This document shows, piece by piece, positions 12,251-24,722 of a DNA stretch of 64,000 nucleotides (its first letter is position 1; the number at the start of each line of letters is the position of its first letter). The notes beneath the pieces are model-generated. The model did not search any database. It was not told the DNA's origin and saw only the letters and a list, made by a program, of their open reading frames with translations. The position numbers were made by a program, and so were the translations under genes. This DNA is from Dromiciops gliroides (taxonomy: Eukaryota; Chordata; Mammalia; Microbiotheria; Microbiotheriidae), in NCBI RefSeq assembly GCF_019393635.1, contig NC_057867.1:3094889-3158888 (forward strand). The letters run 5' to 3'.

Positions 12251-12640
12251 AGAACTGACTTGATTCTTCTCAGCAATACAATGGTCCAAGATAGTTCCAA
12301 AGGACTCATGATGGAAAATGCTCTCCAAATGCAGAAAAAAAGAACTGTGGAATCTAGATGCAGATCGAACCATACTATTTCTACTTTTTTGTTGTTTTTC
12401 TTTTTTGAGGTTTTCCCCTTTTGCTCTGATTCTTCTTTCACAGCATGACTAATGCAGAAATATGTTTAATGTGATTGTACATATATAACCTATGTCAGAT
12501 TACTTGCTGTCTTGGGGAGGAGGCTGGGAGGGGAGAGAGGGAGAAAAAATTGGAACTAGAAATCTTATAAAAACAAATGTTGAAAACTATCTCCACATGT
12601 AACTAGAAAATAATAAAATACTTTTATGATTTTAAAAAAT
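12250..12640 (+). mobile_element. L1 3'UTR fragment
   Basis: The order is CTTGATTCTTCTCAGCAATACA, then ATGCTCTCCAAATGCAGAAA, then a G/A-rich GGGAGGGGAGAGAGGGAGAAA block and an A-rich end. This matches the plus-strand copy at 22440-22850. It abuts the opposite-orientation L1 on its left. Confidence 0.8.
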
Positions 12641-12754
12641 GATTAGGGGAGATTTCACAATTGTCCGGTCTGTGTTAAACAAATCTTATTAACAGAGATT
12701 TCATCCACCTGTCCCGGCTCAGGCACCCTCAGGATGTGGCCAACGGGGGAACCC

Positions 12755-12980
12755 CATCCTTTGAGGCAGCTAGAGCTCCGGACCTGGAGTCAGGAAGACC
12801 TGAGTTCAAATACAGCCTTGGATGCTTCCTAATTTACTAGCTGTGTGACCCTGGACTGGTCAGTTTCCTCAACTGTAAAATGGAGATAATTAATAACATC
12901 TATGTCTCAGGGTTGTTGTGATGATCAAATGAAATAGTATTTGTAAAGTGTTGGGCGCAGAGTAGGCACTTAAGTGCTTT
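12755..12980 (+). repeat. MIR-family SINE
   Basis: GAGTCAGGAAGACCTGAGTTC, GCTGTGTGACCCTGGAC, CTGTAAAATGGAGATAAT and CAGAGTAGGCACTTA appear in MIR order. A more degraded SINE remnant follows at about 13080-13185. Confidence 0.8.
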
Positions 12981-13397
12981 GTTTCATCTCTTCATTCTTC
13001 ATTGTGCTGAAAGAAGGCAGTCACTTTGAGTGTTAAAAATTATACACACACAACCATGTAAAGAGAGATTGAATTCTAGCAGTGCTCTAGTGCTGGCCTT
13101 GAAAACGGGAAAACCTGGGTTCAAGTCTTGTCTTATCTAAGAAGAGCTGGCTGAGTGACCCTAAGCAAGTCCCCAGTTCTCAGTGCTTGAAGCAGCTCTC
13201 TAAACAGGTCAAAGGGCTTTCTGATGGAGTTGACCCAGGAACAGTCACACTTCACGTCATGCTTTGGTATTATCTTTGATCATGAACTAGATTAGAGCAG
13301 GGCCTCATAACTGAGGGGCCAGCTTTAAAAAAAAAGACAGATTTTGATAACTATTTTTCTATGTCTTTTATCTTATGCTTTTAAAAGCCCGAGAAGA

Positions 13398-13565
13398 GGG
13401 GCAGCTAGGTGGCACAGTGGATAAAACACCGGCTTTGGATTCAGGAGGACCTGAGTTCAAATTCATCCTCAGACACTTGACACTTACTAGCTGTGTGACC
13501 CTGGGCAAGTCACTTAACCCTCATTGCCCCGCAAAAATTAAATAAATAAATAAATAAAATAAAAA
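13398..13565 (+). repeat. WSINE1-like CORE-SINE
   Basis: A full-length copy from GGGGCAGCTAGGTGG to an AATAAATAAATAAA tail. It is flanked by CCCGAGAAG / CCCAAGAAAG as an imperfect target duplication. Confidence 0.88.
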
Positions 13566-13682
13566 CCCAAGAAAGGGGTCCCCAAATAGCAAAGGTTAAC
13601 TCCTGATCTAGATTATTGCTCCTTCATTTTAGAGATGTAGAAACTGAGGCATAGAAAGGCAGTCACTTAGCCACGTGACTTG

Positions 13683-13840
13683 TTTTTGTTTTTTTTGGTT
13701 TTGTAGGGCAATGGGGGTTAAGTGACTTGCCCAGGGTCACACAGCTAGTAAATGTCAAGTGTCTGAGGCCGGATTTGAACTCAGGTCCTCCTGAATCCAG
13801 GGCCGGTGCTCTATCCACTGCGCCACCTAGCCGCCCCCGC
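13683..13840 (-). repeat. WSINE1-like CORE-SINE, reverse
   Basis: The element runs from a T-rich tail at left to GCCACCTAGCCGCC at right. It is flanked by the clear duplication CCACGTGACTTGT (about 13670 and 13840). Insertion occurred in older MIR-like sequence. Confidence 0.9.
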
Positions 13841-13959
13841 CACGTGACTTGTAAATGGTAGAGCCTCTGGGCTTCTCCCGACTCCAGAAGCCAACGGGTT
13901 TTACATGACTCTACTTGGTCCTCCAAGAACCTGTCTGGCATCTCGCATCATTCAGCGTT

Positions 13960-14300
13960 CCCTCTACCTCCTCACACTGATTTCTCTCTCCCTCTGCTGA
14001 CCTGTTGCATTTCTGGGCAGTGCTACCTAGTTTGGCCTTTGATGATTCTCTAGTTATTCGGTGTATGTGAGGTTTTCCCACCCTGTGCTCCTCAAGGACA
14101 AGGACATCATCTCATGCTTCTGTAGGTTCCCATGTTACCTAATGCAGGGCTGGAGCCTCCTGTCCAACCAATATGGGAAACCTTCTCCAGGACTTTGAGG
14201 ACATAATCATTCAGCCTCTGCTTCAACAGCTTCTAGGTCATCAGCTACTTAGGGACTCAGCCCCAGGATTCAAAGTGGGAGTTCCTACTTGGCTTTCCCG
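13960..14300 (-). repeat. Diverged L2/CR1-type LINE tail remnants
   Basis: CTCCTCAAGGACAAGGACATCATCTC and the later GCCTCTGCTTCAACAGCTTC blocks resemble 3' ends of ancient L2 and CR1/L3 LINEs in reverse orientation. This is similarity by eye only. Confidence 0.4.
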
Positions 14301-14402
14301 CCAGTCTTTAGGCTAGCTCCATTCTGGAACTTAACAAGACAATGGTTTGGAGGGTTGAGCCTCGGTCAGCAAGTTCCTCTGGGTGCTGTGCCTCCCACAC
14401 CT

Positions 14403-14650
14403 TGTCGCTTGTTGTTCAATCATTTTCAGTTGTGTCAGACCCTCCATGACCCCATTTGGTGTTTTCTTGGCGAAGATACTCCAGTGGTTTGCCATTTCCT
14501 TCTCTAGCCCATTTTACAAGTGATGAGACTGGGGCAAACAGGGTTAAGGGACTTACCCAGGGTCGCACAGTCTGAGGCCAGATTTGAACTTAGAGAGCTG
14601 AGCTTCCTGACTCCATGGCCATCAGGAGTCTAGCCACCTAGCCACCCAAT
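14403..14650 (-). repeat. SINE with RTE/BovB-like tail, reverse
   Basis: TTGTTCAATCATTTTCAGTTGTGTCAGACCC, then GGTGTTTTCTTGGCGAAGATAC and TGGTTTGCCATTTCCTTCTC, then the SINE head in reverse ending CTAGCCACCTAGCC. Confidence 0.85.
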
Positions 14651-14819
14651 ATCCCATTCCTTACCTCACCTTTTAATTGCTGACCCTCTGATACCTACTG
14701 GGTCCACTGCTGTACTAAGTTCATGAGCTAGAAATTTGTCCACTAGGACTGAACCCACCAGAGTTCTGGGCTCAGTGCTCAGCTTCTGCCCTAGCTCCAA
14801 TTCAATTCAACAAATATGG

Positions 14820-15005
14820 ATTTGAAATGACCAAAGTAATATAACCTATATCAAATTGCTTACGATTTTAGGAGGAGGGGAGGGAAGGAGGGAGAAAACT
14901 TAGGAATTCAAAATTTTGTAAAAATGAATTCTTTTTACATATAATTGGGAAAATAAAATACTATTAATACTATTATGTTATAAAAATAAAATACTATCGA
15001 AAATA
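14820..15005 (+). mobile_element. L1 3'UTR remnant
   Basis: ATAACCTATATCAAATTGCTT followed by a GGGGAGGGAAGGAGGGAG block and an A/T-rich end matches the 3' terminus of marsupial L1 copies elsewhere in this window. Confidence 0.65.
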
Positions 15006-15340
15006 AATAAATAGGATTAGCAAAGTACTAGAGACTGGGGTGGGGGGGGCAATGTAACAACCCTGCCCTCAGTGAGTTTACATTCTTATTAATCTATCTG
15101 TTGCTGCCTCCTGACCCAAGCATCACTATAGATCCTCTCCATCTAGATGTTATTCTAGCTTGCTTGGTACAAGCCATCCAGCTGCTCCGAGGCTTCCTCT
15201 AACTCTACAATGAAATAAATATTCCTAGTTCATTGAACCATCTCATATGACTGAGTCTCCAGACCCTTCACCTTCACGATCACCTCCACACACCACACAC
15301 TTCAGTTCCTCGGAATATTTCTTTTCTTTTCTTTTCTTTT

Positions 15341-15512
15341 CTTTTCTTTTTGGGGAAGCAATTGGGGTTAAGTGACTTGCCCAGGGTCACGCAGCTAGTA
15401 AGTGTTAAGTGTCTGAGGCCGAAAAAAAAAAAAGTGTCTGAGGCCGGATTTGAACTCAGGTCCTCCAGAATCCAGGGCTGGTGCTTTATCCATTGTGCCA
15501 CCTAGCTGCCCC
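15341..15512 (-). repeat. WSINE1-like SINE with internal duplication
   Basis: A reverse-orientation CORE-SINE in which GTGTCTGAGGCCG occurs twice, separated by a 12-base A run (about 15409-15445). The same target sequence ATATTTCTTTT lies at its left and right ends. Confidence 0.85.
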
Positions 15513-15524
15513 TATATTTCTTTT

Positions 15525-15678
15525 TCTTTTTCTTTTTTTTTTTTTAGTGAGGCAATTGGGGTTAAGTGACTTGCCCAGGGTCACACAGCTAGTGTTAAGT
15601 GTCTGAGGCCGGATTTGAACTCAGGTACTCCTGACTCCAGGGCCGGTGCTCTATCCACTGCGGCATCTAGCTGCCCCT
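15525..15678 (-). repeat. WSINE1-like SINE at the same target site
   Basis: A second reverse CORE-SINE of the same orientation, flanked by the same ATATTTCTTTT-type sequence as its left neighbour. The target appears three times in all. Confidence 0.85.
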
Positions 15679-15959
15679 ATATTTCTTTTTTAATGAAAAT
15701 ATTATCCAACAATAAAAACATTTAGCAAACTATTATGATCTTCGATTCACCTCGGGTTTTGGTGGAGATTTTTTTTGAGGCTGAATTATTTACATGCTCC
15801 AATTATTAAACATAGTTGGTGAAAATGTCTCATTTATAAATGTTCATGGTTTGTATCAGTGGTGTCAAACTCAAAGAGAAACAGAATCATTAATCCATAC
15901 ATAAGGATCCCTGCAGGCTGCATATTTACTTAGTTTTAAAATATGATGTCATCCGCTTT

Positions 15960-16110
15960 GTGCTTTTTTAAACATTTTGCTAATATCAGAATATTTCTTA
16001 AAGTGTGGTGCCCAGAACTAAAGAAACAATATTTCAAATGTCATCTGACCAGAGGAGAGAACAATCGCGCCATGGTTTTGAATAACCTAGGCACTATATA
16101 TAGGTGTAGG
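15960..16110 (-). repeat. CR1/L3 LINE fragment, reverse
   Basis: CTTAAAGTGTGGTGCCCAGAACT followed by GTCATCTGACCAGAGGAGAGAAC is the reverse of the CR1/L3 segment near the end of its reverse-transcriptase ORF. Confidence 0.6.
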
Positions 16111-16323
16111 AGTGTGCTAGTAAATGTCTAACAACTGGATTTGCAGGAGAAGAAGGTATGCAGAACACACTTTTAAGATTAATCCACACGCAAAAAAAGA
16201 TTAATCCAGACCTTATCATCATTTTCTCCATAACTCTGTTAAATCCAGATGGTCACCACACACAGGAAAGCCAGCCCTGAACTATGGTGTTGGACATTTC
16301 TGAAGGTTAAAAGCAATAAACAG

Positions 16324-16492
16324 AGGCAGCTAGATGGCACAGTGGATAAAGCACCTGGCCCTGGATTCAGGAGGACCTGAGTTCAAATCCGGCCTCAGAC
16401 ATTTAACACTTACTAGCTGTGTGACCCTGGGCAAGTCACTTAACCCCAATTGCCTCACCAAAAATGAATAAATAAATGAATAAATGAATAAA
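16324..16492 (+). repeat. WSINE1-like CORE-SINE
   Basis: A full-length copy with an AATGAATAAATAAATG tail. The flanks AAAGCAATAAACAG and AAAGCAGTGAACAG form the target duplication. Confidence 0.88.
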
Positions 16493-16889
16493 AGCAGTGA
16501 ACAGTACACTCCTGCACCAGGTGCCTCTGGGAAAAGAATCAGAGAATGCAGAGTTGTAAGGGAGGCTGTGTCATCCAATCAGTACCTGAACTTGTATTAA
16601 TGACGAATGGTACTGTTAAAAATATTTTCCTAAAGGTAAGTCTTTTTGTTTTGTTTTGTTTTGTTTTCAATAACCTCCATGGGATATAAATACAAGATGA
16701 CTGTGTGAAAGAGGATGAATAATTTCAAAACTTTTCTTGAATATTTCCAATTATTTTTTCAAACTGATTAGACAAAATTAACAGCTTTATCAACGATGAA
16801 TCTAGCATTCCTTTTCCCTTCATCCCCAGCAACAAAGACTTTTGCCATCTTTTACCATCTTCCCTAATTTGATGAGTCTGAGGTTCATT

Positions 16890-17003
16890 TTATATAATTT
16901 TCTCAAAGCTTTTTACATCACAATTACATTTTATATCGAATTCATTTCTAAATCTACACCTTCCCTTTCCCTACCTGTCAAATCTTCTTTTATACCACAG
17001 ATT

Positions 17004-17044
<41 letters not shown>

Positions 17045-18540
17045 GCACACACACAGAGTTCAGTGAAATCGACCACGTCTGATAGCAGCATCCCATATGC
17101 TTACTTCTCCACTGAAAAAGAGAGGGCTGCATTTTCTCCTCTTTTCTCTGGGACTAAGCTTAGTCACTATAATTATACAGCCTTCAGTTCCATTTGATTG
17201 GTCCTTCGGTTTACATTGTAGTCGTGTGTATTATTATGGTTTTACTTACCTCAGTTTTTAGCAGTTCATAGAAATCGACCCAGGTTTTTCTGAGTTCCTT
17301 ATATTTATAATTTCTTATGGTGCAACATCATTCCATAGCATTCATGTATTGCCTTTGTTTCGCCATTCCCCAATGGCTGTGTGATTTAAAGTTCAGCTCT
17401 TGTTATTTGCATTTCTCTGATTATAGTCACTGGGGCACTTTTAAAGATGGTTATGGATAGTTTGTTTCTTGGTGTTTTGTTTTGGCGAACTATTTGCTCA
17501 TGTCCTTTGATCACTTATCTGTTGAGTAATAGCTCACAATCTTAAAGATTTGGCTCAATTCCTTAGGGATTTTGGATGTCTGACTTTTATTCAAAACGTT
17601 TTGTGCAAAGATTCCCCCCCACACACACACACACACACTCCTTATCTTTTCTTCTAATTCTAGGCGGGTTGTGTCAAAGCTTCTCATTTTTATCTGTTCA
17701 AAGTGGTCGATTTCTCCTTTAGTTGAATTCTCAGTGTTGTGACTGGCTATGGTCTTCTTTGACAGTCAGTCAATAAACATTGATTAAGCACCTACTATGT
17801 GCCAGGCACAGTGTTAAGCACTGGATCCACAGATCTATGCAATAAAACATTCGATTCTCCTCTAGCTCATCAATAATATGCCTTTTTATATATGCCTCAT
17901 TTGTCCTTTTTGTGGTATAGGGGGTCAGTATTCACTGAAACCAATTTTTCTCCAGATCAACTTTTAATTTCCCCGAAGGTCATTTTGAGTAAAGATAATG
18001 GTCTTTTTCAATAACTTCCCCCAGTATTTTCTGATCTCGGGCTGATCAAAGACTAGACCCCGCTGTGTTTGCTTTCCGCTTATCTAATCTATTCAATTGA
18101 TTGACTTTTCTGTTTTTCATCCAGTCCCAGTTTTAAAAATATTTTATTGATGGCTCTTTGTTAAAAATATTGTTGTCGCTTCCCAATGCTGCACCCTTAC
18201 AATGAAGTAAATGCAGTTAAACAAAACAAATCAACATATCAGCCATGTTTGATGATGGCTGCTTGACAACTATTTGATTATTACTGAGGTTGGACATTTT
18301 TTTTCCAAATGATTTTTAGCAATTTATGCTTCCTCTTTTATAAATCATTTGTCCATATTCTTTGACCACGTATTCATCGTGTACTGAATTATCACTGTGG
18401 CTTTTCAACGGTTTCTTATATCTACTAGATGTCAAGTTATCTGTTATGTTTGCCACAAATATTTTCCCAATCTCTTATTATTCTTTATCAAAACCAAAAA
18501 GCTATCTTCTTGACAATTCCTAGCAACACATGGCGCCATT
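16890..18540 (-). mobile_element. Old L1 fragments, reverse, with satellites and a MIR piece
   Basis: Reverse L1 blocks (CCCAGGTTTTTCTGAGTTCCTT, GCCATTCCCCAATGGCTG, CTCATGTCCTTTGATCACTTATC) are strongly diverged. An AC dinucleotide run lies at 17005-17056 and a short CA run at 17618-17639. A MIR-like TTAAGCACCTACTATGTGCC fragment lies at 17770-17830. No intact frame remains. Confidence 0.6.
17005..17056. repeat. (AC)n dinucleotide repeat
   Basis: About 50 bp of AC with one GCGC interruption near its right end, inside degraded L1. Confidence 0.95.
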
Positions 18541-18689
18541 AAAAAAAAACCCGAAATGTCGACTAACAGGGGAATGGTTAAATAAATTGTGATATATTAC
18601 TACAATGAAATCTTATAATTCGATTGAGACTAACAAGAATAAAAAATCTGGAATGACCAAAGATTAAATGATGTGGGCTAAAGGTTGTG

Positions 18690-19230
18690 TTTTGCTGATC
18701 TCAAGGAAACACTATATCCACAGAATTCCCCTCTCCCTTTCATCAAATGACCTTGATAAACCTAGCCAAAAATAACAAGAGATTACCTTGGCAAGACTCG
18801 GTCTCACTAAAATTCATGTTAGCTCCAAGTGATCCCTACATTCTTTTCTAAATGCTCATGAAGCATCTATTTACTTATCTGTGCTAGGACTTTGCTGGGC
18901 ACCAATGTCAAGGTGAGTAATCTGTAGTTTCCAGAATCTTTGTTCCCCATCTTTGAAAATCAGGATAATATTTGCCCGTCTAGAGTCTTCAAGAACCAAT
19001 ACTCCAAGATTGCTCAGTATTCACAAGCATCTTGGGGTACCTTAAGTTATAGTTTCTGCTGTCCTCAAGAATTGAATTCACTTGGAGTATCTACTTCGGG
19101 TCGTTTCTTCCTAGCTTCTTATACTCAGTTTGGTTTTTTATTGCTACTTTACAGTATCTGTGCTTTCCTTTCAAGCTGAGAAATCACTCCCCTCACTGAA
19201 AGAACCTGAGTTTCCCCCAAATAGTTTCAA
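18690..19230 (-). mobile_element. CR1/L3-type reverse-transcriptase fragment
   Basis: Read on the minus strand, the stretch near 18900-19000 has the pattern 'anvvpIFKdGeqrfwkLqithLdigaqqspsTd'. This recalls the CR1-family RT segment (paraphrase: ...VPIFKKG...NYRPVSLTSV...). It is degraded and probably L3 class. Confidence 0.55.
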
Positions 19231-19254
19231 AAACATTTATACCTTTTGAGCTTG

Positions 19255-19560
19255 TCATTTGTTCCGCTTTGGGGCTCATACCCTATGGAAGTCAAAGACC
19301 CATCTGTACAAAACTGGCCATGGCAACACTATTTGTAATAGCAAAAGAAACAAAATGGAAACAAACTATGTACCCCGCTCCTGGGGAATGGTTAAATAAA
19401 TTGGAACGTAATATTCTTATGGTGTAAGTAAGGAGGAATCAGAGAAAATACAAACTAACATGGGAAGCCAGATCTGGAGTACACACAGTACTGACAAGAA
19501 TGAGGAAAACGAAGACAGAAAACAGTAACAAAGTTCGTCGTAAAGACAGTGGCGTTGTTA
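19255..19560 (+). mobile_element. Degraded L1 fragment
   Basis: CTATTTGTAATAGCAAAAGAAAC, then GGGGAATGGTTAAATAAATTGG, matches the L1 ORF2 terminal region in forward orientation. Confidence 0.6.
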
Positions 19561-21560
19561 AGGTTACTCTGTTACAGTTCTTGCACAGCTTTTCTTTCTT
19601 ACCCATCTAACAAGAAGAGAAGGCTAGAACTGTGTAAACTCACAGCCACTCTTTTGGGTTGTTTACTAAATCGGGGGTTTTTTTAATTGGGTTTTTTTTT
19701 TAACTTTGCTGTTTCTGACTTGTTTACAGGTTTTCACTTGTCCTTCCTCATATGATACTTGGTTCTTCTTTCTTTGCCCCCCCCATATATTTGAACATGA
19801 CATATGGATTGATGAAACAAGATATAATTTGTCAATTCAAAACTCGCTTTTCCAAAAGACTGAACAAATTAAGCACATCTGCTTCATCCAACACTTGGTA
19901 ACACTGCACTTTCTTCCCTCCCTGGAGACGGCCTCTTCCTCCTTTGTTCTTCTTCTTCCAGGAGGTAAAAAGCCCTTTTTTTCTTTAATCCGTGTTCTGG
20001 AGCTTCAGGTACTTCTGGACTCTGACGTTCTTGACATTCTCCCAACATGTTCTGCTCACTCTTCTGAATTCATACTTGGTTATGTGTCCCTCCTCCCCCC
20101 CCCCAATAAAATCCTCTATATCTAATCTCATCAAAGAGCATCTTGTGAGGCAACATTGGTTTCTTTTTCCTCTTTGGGATTGTTAGTGAGTGTACAGCCA
20201 GAATTTTTGCTTTTCATAATCTCCCATCTATGGAACCTTCCAATCCTACAGAATTTTGGAGCTAGAAGGGGATTTATAGATTATCTAATCCAACGCCCTC
20301 ATTTTGATTTGGGGAAACTGAGGCCCAGCGGTAGTGAAATTGACCGTCATGAAGTGGGGAGAATATTCCCAACCCTTGCTATTTATGAACAGTAAACAGA
20401 TCTGCTTCTGTTTCCGCTTCAGCGGCCACTCCCCACTCCCCACAGACCCTAGCCCTAGCCTTTAATCAGATCACACCTTCAGATAGTTACCCAGCCAGCT
20501 CTACAACTTTACTGGGAGTGGTTGTTCTTTCCTAATTTCATTGGAGCGGCCTTGGAGTCATGTGTGGTCGAAAAGCAAGACCTATTGCACTAGAAAGGGT
20601 CCCAGAATCACCCGCCTTGACACTACAGTGTAGTGTCCTGTTGCTACATGTCAGAGGTAAAAACTGACCCCTACGAAGTGCTCCCAAGAAGCAACTGACT
20701 CTATGTTAATCTTTCACCAGAATGATTCCTTTTCTCTTCCAAGCAGCTCTAAATTCAGTGCCTGCCACCACCTGCCATCCTACCCCTAGAATCCTGAATG
20801 TTTTGGGGCACCTAGTATTTCGTGGCTTTGAGTTTCCCCATCTACCTCTGCCCCACCAGTTGTACAAGGTCTCTTCTGGTCCAGCAGACCAGGTTTGGTT
20901 GGGGTTTGGAGAAAAGGAAGGATTTGCTCCCCCCCCCCCAGGGCTTAAACAGTTTTAGGGTGATAAGAGAAAGGAACCGTAAGTATTCCTGGCCCCATCC
21001 CCCAGGTAAGTCATTCATAGGCTCTAGGATTCCCAAATCTGGAATAAGCAGATGACTTGTCCAACCATAAGACTCCACCCTCTCTGGGACAAAAGTGAAA
21101 CCCGAACGTCCCAATTTCTCCTTTTTTGCCTACCTCAATTCATATCTCAGTAGAGGAAGAGGTGTCCATGAGGACAGCACCAACTACTCCCCATCACTTG
21201 GGAATTGCAGTGAGGATTGGTCATAAGTCCCCTGCCCTCATCTCTGGCTGGTTGTACCTCATGCTCACACCACATTAGGCAATAACCAGCACACAGGCAC
21301 ATAGAGAAACAAAGAACACAATATGTGTTGGGACAAGCTGCAGAACAGGACAAGATACAGAGGTGAGGGCAGGAGGACAATGATCCCTGCCTTGGCACTG
21401 CTGCAGAGAAATCAATATGGCGTCCAGCCATCGTTCCCAACTAAGATCCACCGAGCCCTTCTTCCCTGACTGGCCCTGGCCCATGGACATGCCTTTGATC
21501 TCTTAAGAGTCTCTGAGATTTAAGCCAAACAATCCAGACCACGATGTCATCCCTGGCTTA
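19560..21560. other. Intergenic, mostly unique, no gene seen
   Basis: Open frames of up to about 140 codons exist, but none shows a recognisable domain or a splice-site and codon pattern to support it. A MIR-like remnant (CTAATCCAACGCCCTCATTTTG, then GGGGAAACTGAGGCCC) lies at about 20262-20345. Confidence 0.55.
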
Positions 21561-21564
21561 TGGG

Positions 21565-21815
21565 AAATGTTCATAATGATGGAAAGAACCCTTGGACTCA
21601 AAGACTGACAAGACCTGCATTCGAATCCTACCTGGGACATTTCCTAATTGTGTGACCCTGGGCAAGTCATTGAACCTCTCTGAACCTGTTTTCTCCACCA
21701 TCGAATGAGCATAATAATGTTCATAATACTTCTTATCCAAGGGTGTTGTCAGAATCAAAGAAAACAACCTACTTAGAGCACTTTGTGAAATCACTTTAGA
21801 ACCATTAGCTATTTT
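21565..21815 (+). repeat. MIR-family SINE
   Basis: TGTGACCCTGGGCAAGTCAT and a preceding TTCGAATCCTACCTGGG box in a diverged MIR arrangement. Confidence 0.7.
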
Positions 21816-22119
21816 AAGGATTCTTCTTCCTCATTCTTGTCCGTTGTCCTTGACCAAGAGGCTCTGCTTCTTCAGCCCTGCCAGGCATGCATGTAGCTAA
21901 TGAAGGCCCCAGCCACACCAGGTTTCAAGGCCCCCCCAGGCCAGTTTCTACTTTGATGCTGGTCCTGAGCTGGGGCCTTCTTACTGCATGATGTCAGTGG
22001 GTCAAGGCTTCCAGCCCCAAACAGGGTAAAAATTTAGCAAGATTTCTCTCATGCACATGTGCTCATTTCTTTGACTTATATCCCAAGAGCCTATGAATTT
22101 GGGCTGTTTTTACTTTGGC

Positions 22120-22855
22120 TGTAGGGAACATTGCCGGATTGGACCCAACAATTCATAACTTCACAATACTTCTTTTGAAAACTGGTTTGAGGCACAAAAA
22201 TATTTTTAGCAGCTCTCTTTGTAGTGGCAAAGAATTGGAAATTGAGGGAATGCTCTCAATTGGGGAATGGCTGAAAAAGTTGTATATGAATGTAATGGAA
22301 TACTGTTGTGCTGTAAGACATGATGAGCAGGCAGATTTCAGAAAAACCTGGAAAGACTTAAGTGGACTGATGCTGAGTGAAGTGAGCAGAACCAGGAGAA
22401 GAATGTACACAATAACAGAAACATTGTGTGATGATCAACTGTGATAGACTTGGCTCTTCTCAGCAGTGCAATGATTTAAGACAATTCCAAAGAACTCATG
22501 CTGGAAAATGTTCTCCACATCCAGAAAAAAAGAACTGTGGATTCTGAATGCAGATTGAACCATACTGTTTCTACTTTTGTTGGGGGGGGGTGTTTTTGGT
22601 TTTTTTTTTGTTTTTTGAGGTTTTCCCCTTTTGTTCTGATTCTTCTTTCACAAGATGACTAATGCAGAAATATGTTTGATGTGATTGTACATGTATAATC
22701 TATATCAGACTGCTTTTTGTCTTGGGGAGGGGGAAGGGGAAGGAAGGGAGGGAGAAAAATTTGGAACTAAAAATCTTATGAAAAAATGTTGAAAACTATC
22801 TTTACCTGTAACTGGAAAATTATAAAATACTTTTATGATTAAAAAAGAAAGAAAG
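22120..22855 (+). mobile_element. L1 3' end, forward
   Basis: The end of L1 ORF2 and the 3'UTR: GGGGAATGGCTGAAAAAGTTG, AGTGAAGTGAGCAGAACCAGG, GACTTGGCTCTTCTCAGCAGTG and a G/A-rich 3' block ending in an A tail. The copy is 5' truncated. Confidence 0.85.
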
Positions 22856-22874
22856 AAAACAGGTTTGTACTTAG

Positions 22875-23065
22875 GGGAGATGTTGTGATCTAGTAGAAGG
22901 GACACTGACTAGAATCAGAGGACCTGAGTTCAAATATTCCCTCTGACACTTCCTACCACTGTGACCTTAGATGTCTCTTAACTTCCTTGGGCCTCAGTTC
23001 ATCATCTTTAAAATGAGAGAGGGAGCCTTCTAGAGTCCTTTTCAGCTCAAGACCTAGGATCCTAT
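22875..23065 (+). repeat. MIR-family SINE
   Basis: AATCAGAGGACCTGAGTTCAAAT, GGGCCTCAGTTCATCATCTTTAAAATGAG and a CCTAGGATCCTATT end in MIR order. Confidence 0.7.
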
Positions 23066-24720
23066 TCTCCCCTTTCAGGAGACAGCTAGGAAACTACAGG
23101 GAATAAATAGATAAATGAAGAGATTCATGAGAGAGAAAAGTTGGTGAGATAGGAAAGACATACATACCCACAGAGAGACTGACTACACAGACCAGAAGGG
23201 GAGGCTATAGCATACAGGGAGGGTACCCTGCAAACATAGGCTAGGACCAGAAAGATACCTTTCCCAGGTGCCTCCCCAGTAAGCCACTTCTACTGGGATG
23301 CCTTAGGACGTCTGCTTCCATAGAAAGAGCAAAAACATCTCTGAGTCTCTCAGCCCTCAGAAAGAGAAAGCAGGAGCCAACATGCTCTGAGGTCCCCTCC
23401 CAGCCCTCACATGAGAGAGTGAAAAGAAAGAACCCCAACATCCCCTTCCCACAAAAAGTGATCAGGTGACAAAGGAAAGAAGAAGCCGCCTTCCCCTGCT
23501 CAGCAGTTTATATTTCTTTTTTGAACTGCAGAATACCTAAAGATCACTGCCCCTCCCTTTTCTTTCCCATGATTGGGATGGCTAGAAAACATCTTTGTTC
23601 CAGTAGATCTTCATTTCCCTGGCCTTGCAAACACTTGTTTCTTCTCTACATAGACACAAAAGAGCATTAGAGAACACACATGTGTCTTTTTCAAGGACCA
23701 CTTTAATCTAATGTGGGGGGGTAGTGTCAAAGAGCACCCTTGGGGACCTATTGTAGATTGTGTCCTGCCAAGTTTTGGTTGGGAGTTACAGAATGACCTT
23801 GCATAGTTTTGCTGGGCCTAGTTTCACTCAATGTTGTTTTAATACTGGGTAAAATTTGTTTCTAGAAATGTCACTTTGTGAAATACAGTTTCAGAATAAC
23901 CAAGGGATACACAGCTCAGGCCTGAGGACTCGGGGGCCTCTGGGAAAAACCAGCTCTGCCTTTGTAGAGGTCTCTTTGCTGACCCTAAATGGGGCCCCCT
24001 TACATCTCCCTGGGCCAGAGTCCTTGTTCAAATGTGCCTCTCAGAAGCTTTGACACGGCTGCAAGGTTGCCTCTGATGAGAACTTACAGCCTGCTAACAA
24101 CTCCCAGGATAAAGGGGAAAGCTCCCCCCAAAAGTTCCCTTGTGAACTCAACCTCCAATGGATGAGATGAACTCTCCCCCTTTCCCCAACATGATTTGTA
24201 GATGTGTTGCCAGTGTGACTGGAGTAGCTCTCAAGGCTTGCTCTCCCCAACAGCCTAGGGAGGCTCCCAATCTTCACCAGCCTAACTGGAACTTGGCAGA
24301 GATAAGCAGTGATCTTGGACATTTGTAACATGTCAATGACATATGCAGACATAAGGTGGTTGCTCAGCTAGACAGACTCTGGGAGAAAGGGGAGAGCCAA
24401 GCAGGAAGCTCTGAGAGGGCTAGCCACAGGAGTTCTGGAAGCCCCTCTAGAGCAGAGGTGGCTTTTGTGGCCCAGTGGCAGTGGCGGCACCCACGGCAGG
24501 TAGATCAGGTTGGATGTGGTTATCCTTGAAGGCCATCTTGTTCTCTTTGCTCTGATTCAGTGTTTCCCCACGCTCCTTTCTGATTCTGATTTCCTTTTAG
24601 GAACAGATGGTTTGACTGGGAAGGGAATGTGCTGACCAACTGATACACACACATACCACACATGAGGATTCCAGGCCACCTGGCTTTCTCAAGGCAAAGG
24701 TAAGAAATCAACATTCTGAA
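23065..24720. other. Intergenic, unique-looking, no gene seen
   Basis: The composition is ordinary. I see no repeat of known type and no supported coding exon. Short open frames have no recognisable motif. Confidence 0.5.
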
Positions 24721-24722
24721 TT

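Noticed and set aside
10868-12640. A single L1 with a twin-priming inversion
   Set aside because: Both opposing pieces carry their own 3'UTR, so two insertions explain it better.
19706-20125. 139-codon plus-strand frame
   Set aside because: No recognisable motif and no splice or promoter context. It lies in a repeat-rich desert.
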